Below are positions 61,066-64,000 of a DNA stretch of 64,000 nt, one piece after another. The notes beneath the pieces are model-generated. The model saw nothing but the letters and a program-made list of their open reading frames with translations. It had not been told where the DNA came from and did not search any database. Position 1 is the first letter of the stretch; every line of letters begins with the position of its first letter. The stretch is from an uncultured Bariatricus sp. GTDB taxonomy: Bacteria; Bacillota; Clostridia; Lachnospirales; Lachnospiraceae. The translations under genes were made by a program, and so were the position numbers. The DNA is taken from assembly GCA_934307065.1 (NCBI GenBank), contig CAKRCD010000009.1, forward strand, positions 1-64,000, written 5' to 3'.

Positions 61066-62322
61066 TTACCAACGGGTTTTTGGAATATGAATGGTAAATA
61101 TGGTCTGTCCCGGCTGAGAAACGGTCCGGATGACACCATGCCACTGATTTTCAATCAAATCCTTTACCAGATTCAGACCAAGCCCACGGTTGACTTCTCC
61201 GGTATCGTAATTAATTTTTGTAGAAAATCCCGGATGGAAAATTTGTTCCAAATCTTCCGGTAATATACCAGGACCGTCATCTTCTACTTTAAAAATATAA
61301 AAATCATTGTCAGAAGTTTCGGTAACTTTAATACGTACTTCCGGTTTTACAGAGGCTTCGATGGCATTGTTCAACAAGTTACGCATTACAGACATAAAGA
61401 AATAATGCTTGTCAGTGTATAAATTTTCCTCTGTCTGCACATCCAGTGACAATTTCTTCCCTTCTGGCAGAGAAGCACTCAGGCTGTTACTTAATACCTG
61501 GAAAATGTCAGAAAGATACATGCCTTCATCATTTAAGTTTAAATTCAGTGCACCGGAGAGACCACGGAGAATCAAAGCATATTCTTTTTTCAGCTCATGG
61601 ACATCTTTTGCTACATTTAAGGCCTTGTGCGAAAGGGTTTCGTCAATGTGTGCATCTTCCATTTCCTGAAATAATTTGTAGGAAGTATTCATGGTTTCTT
61701 CAATCATTTTGCTGTTTTTCTGCATCAGGACTACTTCGTCATTCAGTTTGGAAATGAGAAGCAGAAGACGCTGATACCGCTGTGCATGTTCGCGTTTGAG
61801 CAGACTGAATTTATAATAGCGCAGACAGAACAGCAAAAACCAGATAAAAGCGGAGCGCAAAAATGCGACCAGAATAATACTTATGTACAGGTTTAGTGTA
61901 AATCCGGAAACTCTCTGACGGAGCAGAGCTTCCGCAAAGTTGGAAAGAAAGTCGCAGAAGAACAGGAACACAGGTGCTGTAAGCGATAATTCATAATTTT
62001 TTTTGCGACAATAGGTATAAAAGAGAAAACCGTAAATCAGATAGAATACCATTTCCGGAAAGAAGGAAATCAGATTCCATTCACCGGCATTTAACCAGTG
62101 CAGAAGGGTTCTGGATGCCAGCACTCCTGCGGCTGACAGGTAAGTGACCGGAATAATCGGATATTCGCCAAATAAAATGACAGAAATTGAGAATACAAAG
62201 ATTCCGATTGAAATACGGAAATCACTGTTAAAAAGATTAAAATAAATTTGCGCTCCGATAATTATCGCGGCGCTAATCCATAAAATCTGTGTTAGATTGG
62301 ACCATTTTTTGTTTGTAAGCAT
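61066..62322 (-). CDS. Sensor histidine kinase, GlnK/YcbA-like
   Basis: A 418-aa membrane kinase. About six N-terminal membrane helices (residues 15-170) are followed by a coiled coil, a phosphoacceptor-like His in VHELKKEYALILRG, and an ATPase domain with NLLNNAIEAS (N box), DDGPGI (G1) and GLGLNLVKDLIE. GGAGGG precedes the ATG at 62322; the frame continues upstream without a site. Signal unknown; glutamine is the signal in Bacillus. Confidence 0.85.
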   Translation of the reverse strand: MLTNKKWSNLTQILWISAAIIIGAQIYFNLFNSDFRISIGIFVFSISVILFGEYPIIPVTYLSAAGVLASRTLLHWLNAGEWNLISFFPEMVFYLIYGFLFYTYCRKKNYELSLTAPVFLFFCDFLSNFAEALLRQRVSGFTLNLYISIILVAFLRSAFIWFLLFCLRYYKFSLLKREHAQRYQRLLLLISKLNDEVVLMQKNSKMIEETMNTSYKLFQEMEDAHIDETLSHKALNVAKDVHELKKEYALILRGLSGALNLNLNDEGMYLSDIFQVLSNSLSASLPEGKKLSLDVQTEENLYTDKHYFFMSVMRNLLNNAIEASVKPEVRIKVTETSDNDFYIFKVEDDGPGILPEDLEQIFHPGFSTKINYDTGEVNRGLGLNLVKDLIENQWHGVIRTVSQPGQTIFTIHIPKTRW

Positions 62323-62574
62323 AAATTTTTCCCTCCATAAAATAAAATTTTCCTCCATGCTTAGTTGTATGTTAAAATAATAATGCGTTGGATTGTTTTT
62401 GTGTCCTTTATATTTACAATCCCACGATTTATCTATATTATAGGAAAAAGATATCATATAAGCAAGAAATTTGTCATTTCATTGTGTGACAGGTTTCTTA
62501 TAACATGAGGATAGATTTCTTAACCGCATTTTTACCATGAAAATGCTATACTTTTGATATCTGGAGGGAATGGA

Positions 62575-63636
62575 ATGAGAAAAAAACATGGGATATTGCA
62601 GGATATTTTATTCACTGTTATTGTACTATGTCTGTTTATTGGTATTGATGTAGGAATTACAAGAGTTTTAGGAGCAAATTCATTGGTTCCGGCTATTTTT
62701 ACGTTAGCTGTATTTCTGATTTCTCTATATACAGAAGGGTACGTGTACGGGCTGGCAGCGTCTATGATCAGCATGTTTGTCGTAAATTTTGCATTTACAT
62801 TTCCATACCTGAAATTTAATTTTATTATTACGGAGAATCTGGTTTCAGCTGTGATTATGTTAGTGGTTGTATTTATGACAAGTGCCCTTACTACGAAGCT
62901 GAAGCAGCAGGAGAAGGTAAGAGCGGAAGCGGAGAAAGAAAAAATGCGTGCGAATTTGCTTCGTGCAGTTTCACATGACCTCCGTACACCACTTACAACC
63001 ATTTACGGGTCCAGTTCTGCTATGCTGGAAAATTATTATGAGCTGTCGAATGAGGAAAAAATCGAACTTGTCCAGGGAATCAAAGAAGATGCAGAATGGA
63101 TGAATGGAATGGTGGAAAATCTGCTGTCTGTTACAAGGATTGAGAATAATCGGGTGGAACTGAAAAAGACGCAGGTTGTATTAGAAGAATTGATCGACAG
63201 CGTTTTGGTACGGTTTCAGAAGAAATATCCGGAACAGGCTGTAGATATAGAAATACCAGACGATTTTATCAGTATTCCCATGGATGCGGTACTGATTACG
63301 CAGGTTCTGGTTAATATGTTGGAGAATGCAGTCCTGCATGCGAAAGGAATGACCAAGCTTTCCCTGCATGTACATACGGAAGAAGAAAATGTAGTATTTG
63401 AAGTGACAGATAATGGATGCGGAATACCGGAAAGCCGGAGAAAAGAGTTGTTTACGGGCTTTTTTGAGGCGAAAGAGCTTCCGGTTGATAATAAAAAACG
63501 GAGTATGGGAATTGGATTATCGGTCTGCGCTTCTATTATTAAGGCGCATGACGGGGAAATCGAAATGAAGAATCTGCCAGAAGGTGGATGCTGTTTCCGT
63601 TTTAAGTTAAAAATGGAGGAAAATCCAAGTGAGTAA
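62575..63636 (+). CDS. Short KdpD-like sensor histidine kinase
   Basis: A 353-aa kinase with a DUF4118-type four-helix membrane part (residues 10-105), a HisKA domain with SHDLRTPLTTIYGSSS, and a HATPase domain (NMLENAVLHA, TDNGCGIP, MGIGLSVCASIIKAH). It lacks the long N-terminal KdpD/USP cytoplasmic sensor of full KdpD (about 890 aa in E. coli). GGAGGG precedes ATG 62575. Its stop overlaps the response regulator start. No kdpFABC genes are in view. Confidence 0.88.
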   Translation: MRKKHGILQDILFTVIVLCLFIGIDVGITRVLGANSLVPAIFTLAVFLISLYTEGYVYGLAASMISMFVVNFAFTFPYLKFNFIITENLVSAVIMLVVVFMTSALTTKLKQQEKVRAEAEKEKMRANLLRAVSHDLRTPLTTIYGSSSAMLENYYELSNEEKIELVQGIKEDAEWMNGMVENLLSVTRIENNRVELKKTQVVLEELIDSVLVRFQKKYPEQAVDIEIPDDFISIPMDAVLITQVLVNMLENAVLHAKGMTKLSLHVHTEEENVVFEVTDNGCGIPESRRKELFTGFFEAKELPVDNKKRSMGIGLSVCASIIKAHDGEIEMKNLPEGGCCFRFKLKMEENPSE

Positions 63637-64000
63637 CAACAGATATAAAGTACTGATGGTAGAAGATGAAGCGAATATTTGTAATATTGTAAGAGCTGTT
63701 CTTACCATGAATGATTATCAGGCTTTTGAGGCTCATAATGTCAAAGAAGGAAAAATGATGTTTTTCTCTTATTCCCCTGATTTAATTCTACTGGATTTGG
63801 GACTCCCGGACGGTGATGGAATTGAATTAATCAAGATGATAAGAGAGGAATATTCTACTCCGATTATTGTGTTGTCAGCACGAACGGATGAAAAAGACAT
63901 TGTGCTTGCCTTAGATGCAGGAGCGAATGATTATATAACAAAGCCTTTTGGAACGGGAGAACTTCTGGCACGTGTACGGGCAACTCTCCGAAGTTCTCAC
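63629..64000 (+). CDS. KdpE-like OmpR-family response regulator (partial, cut by window end)
   Basis: A GTG start at 63629, with GGAGGA upstream, overlaps the kinase stop by 8 nt. The visible 124 residues form a full receiver domain: VLMVEDEANI, phospho-acceptor Asp in LILLDLGLPDGDG, and the Lys in YITKPF. KdpE/OmpR-type sequence continues off the end; the winged-helix output domain is not visible. Coupled to the KdpD-like kinase. Confidence 0.88.
   Translation, partial: MSNNRYKVLMVEDEANICNIVRAVLTMNDYQAFEAHNVKEGKMMFFSYSPDLILLDLGLPDGDGIELIKMIREEYSTPIIVLSARTDEKDIVLALDAGANDYITKPFGTGELLARVRATLRSSH

Noticed and set aside
1..64000. tRNA, rRNA and CRISPR arrays
   Set aside because: No cloverleaf, rRNA core or regularly spaced repeat array was recognised by reading; a tRNAscan/CRISPR search would be needed to be certain.

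Overview
The window is chromosomal DNA from a low-GC anaerobic Firmicute, most likely a Lachnospiraceae gut bacterium. Support for this is an anaerobic NTP reductase activase (NrdG), formate-THF ligase under a ZTP riboswitch, class III fructose bisphosphatase, a SecA with a terminal SEC-C motif, the DUF1846 family, and strong AGGAGG ribosome binding sites with sigma-A promoters. No tRNA, rRNA or CRISPR array was recognised. Genus cannot be fixed from the sequence alone.

Left flank (1-4235): an Rpn-family nuclease, an nrdG without nrdD beside it, a PAT-like acetyltransferase, the C-terminal remnant of a threonine aldolase, and a DUF1846 protein.

Mobile element (about 4236-12625): an 8.4-kb integrated island bounded by imperfect 21-bp direct repeats, one at the 3' end of a tyrosine integrase gene. 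Layout: leftward integrase, a 25-aa toxin with a probable antisense RNA, and a leftward XRE repressor. These face a rightward Cro-like protein, excisionase, RepA-like ATPase, a tandem-repeat/palindrome region that looks like an origin, several tiny ORFs, a structured non-coding RNA, a scaffold protein, a major capsid protein and a sigma-70-like factor. There are no terminase, portal, tail or lysis genes. The order matches phage-inducible islands (int/repressor, xis, rep, ori, packaging). It may be a satellite that carries its own capsid and scaffold, and it is the most interesting part of the window.

Core region (12733-45910): ftsH; uvrC-hprK-glcK; a class A PBP; yigZ; hpf; PAP2-typA; an SSB-like gene; dapA, dapB, fbp; a repeat lipoprotein; secA-prfB-hom-lysC, with prfB using a programmed +1 frameshift; a CYTH protein; a PfpI-like protein; a lipoprotein; then tig-clpP-clpX-lon-engB, a protein quality-control cluster. 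dapA, dapB, hom and lysC serve aspartate-family amino acid synthesis.

Right region (45951-64000): FucO-type alcohol dehydrogenase, MATE transporter, a protozoan-type IMP dehydrogenase, a ZTP riboswitch upstream of fhs, purB, a PurF-like protein lacking the N-terminal cysteine nucleophile, and tmk (purine, one-carbon and nucleotide metabolism). These are followed by a palindrome-controlled operon of three small membrane proteins plus an APC permease, a PTS EIIC-like transporter next to a GlnK/GlnL-like two-component system, and a short KdpD-like kinase with a KdpE-like regulator cut by the window end.
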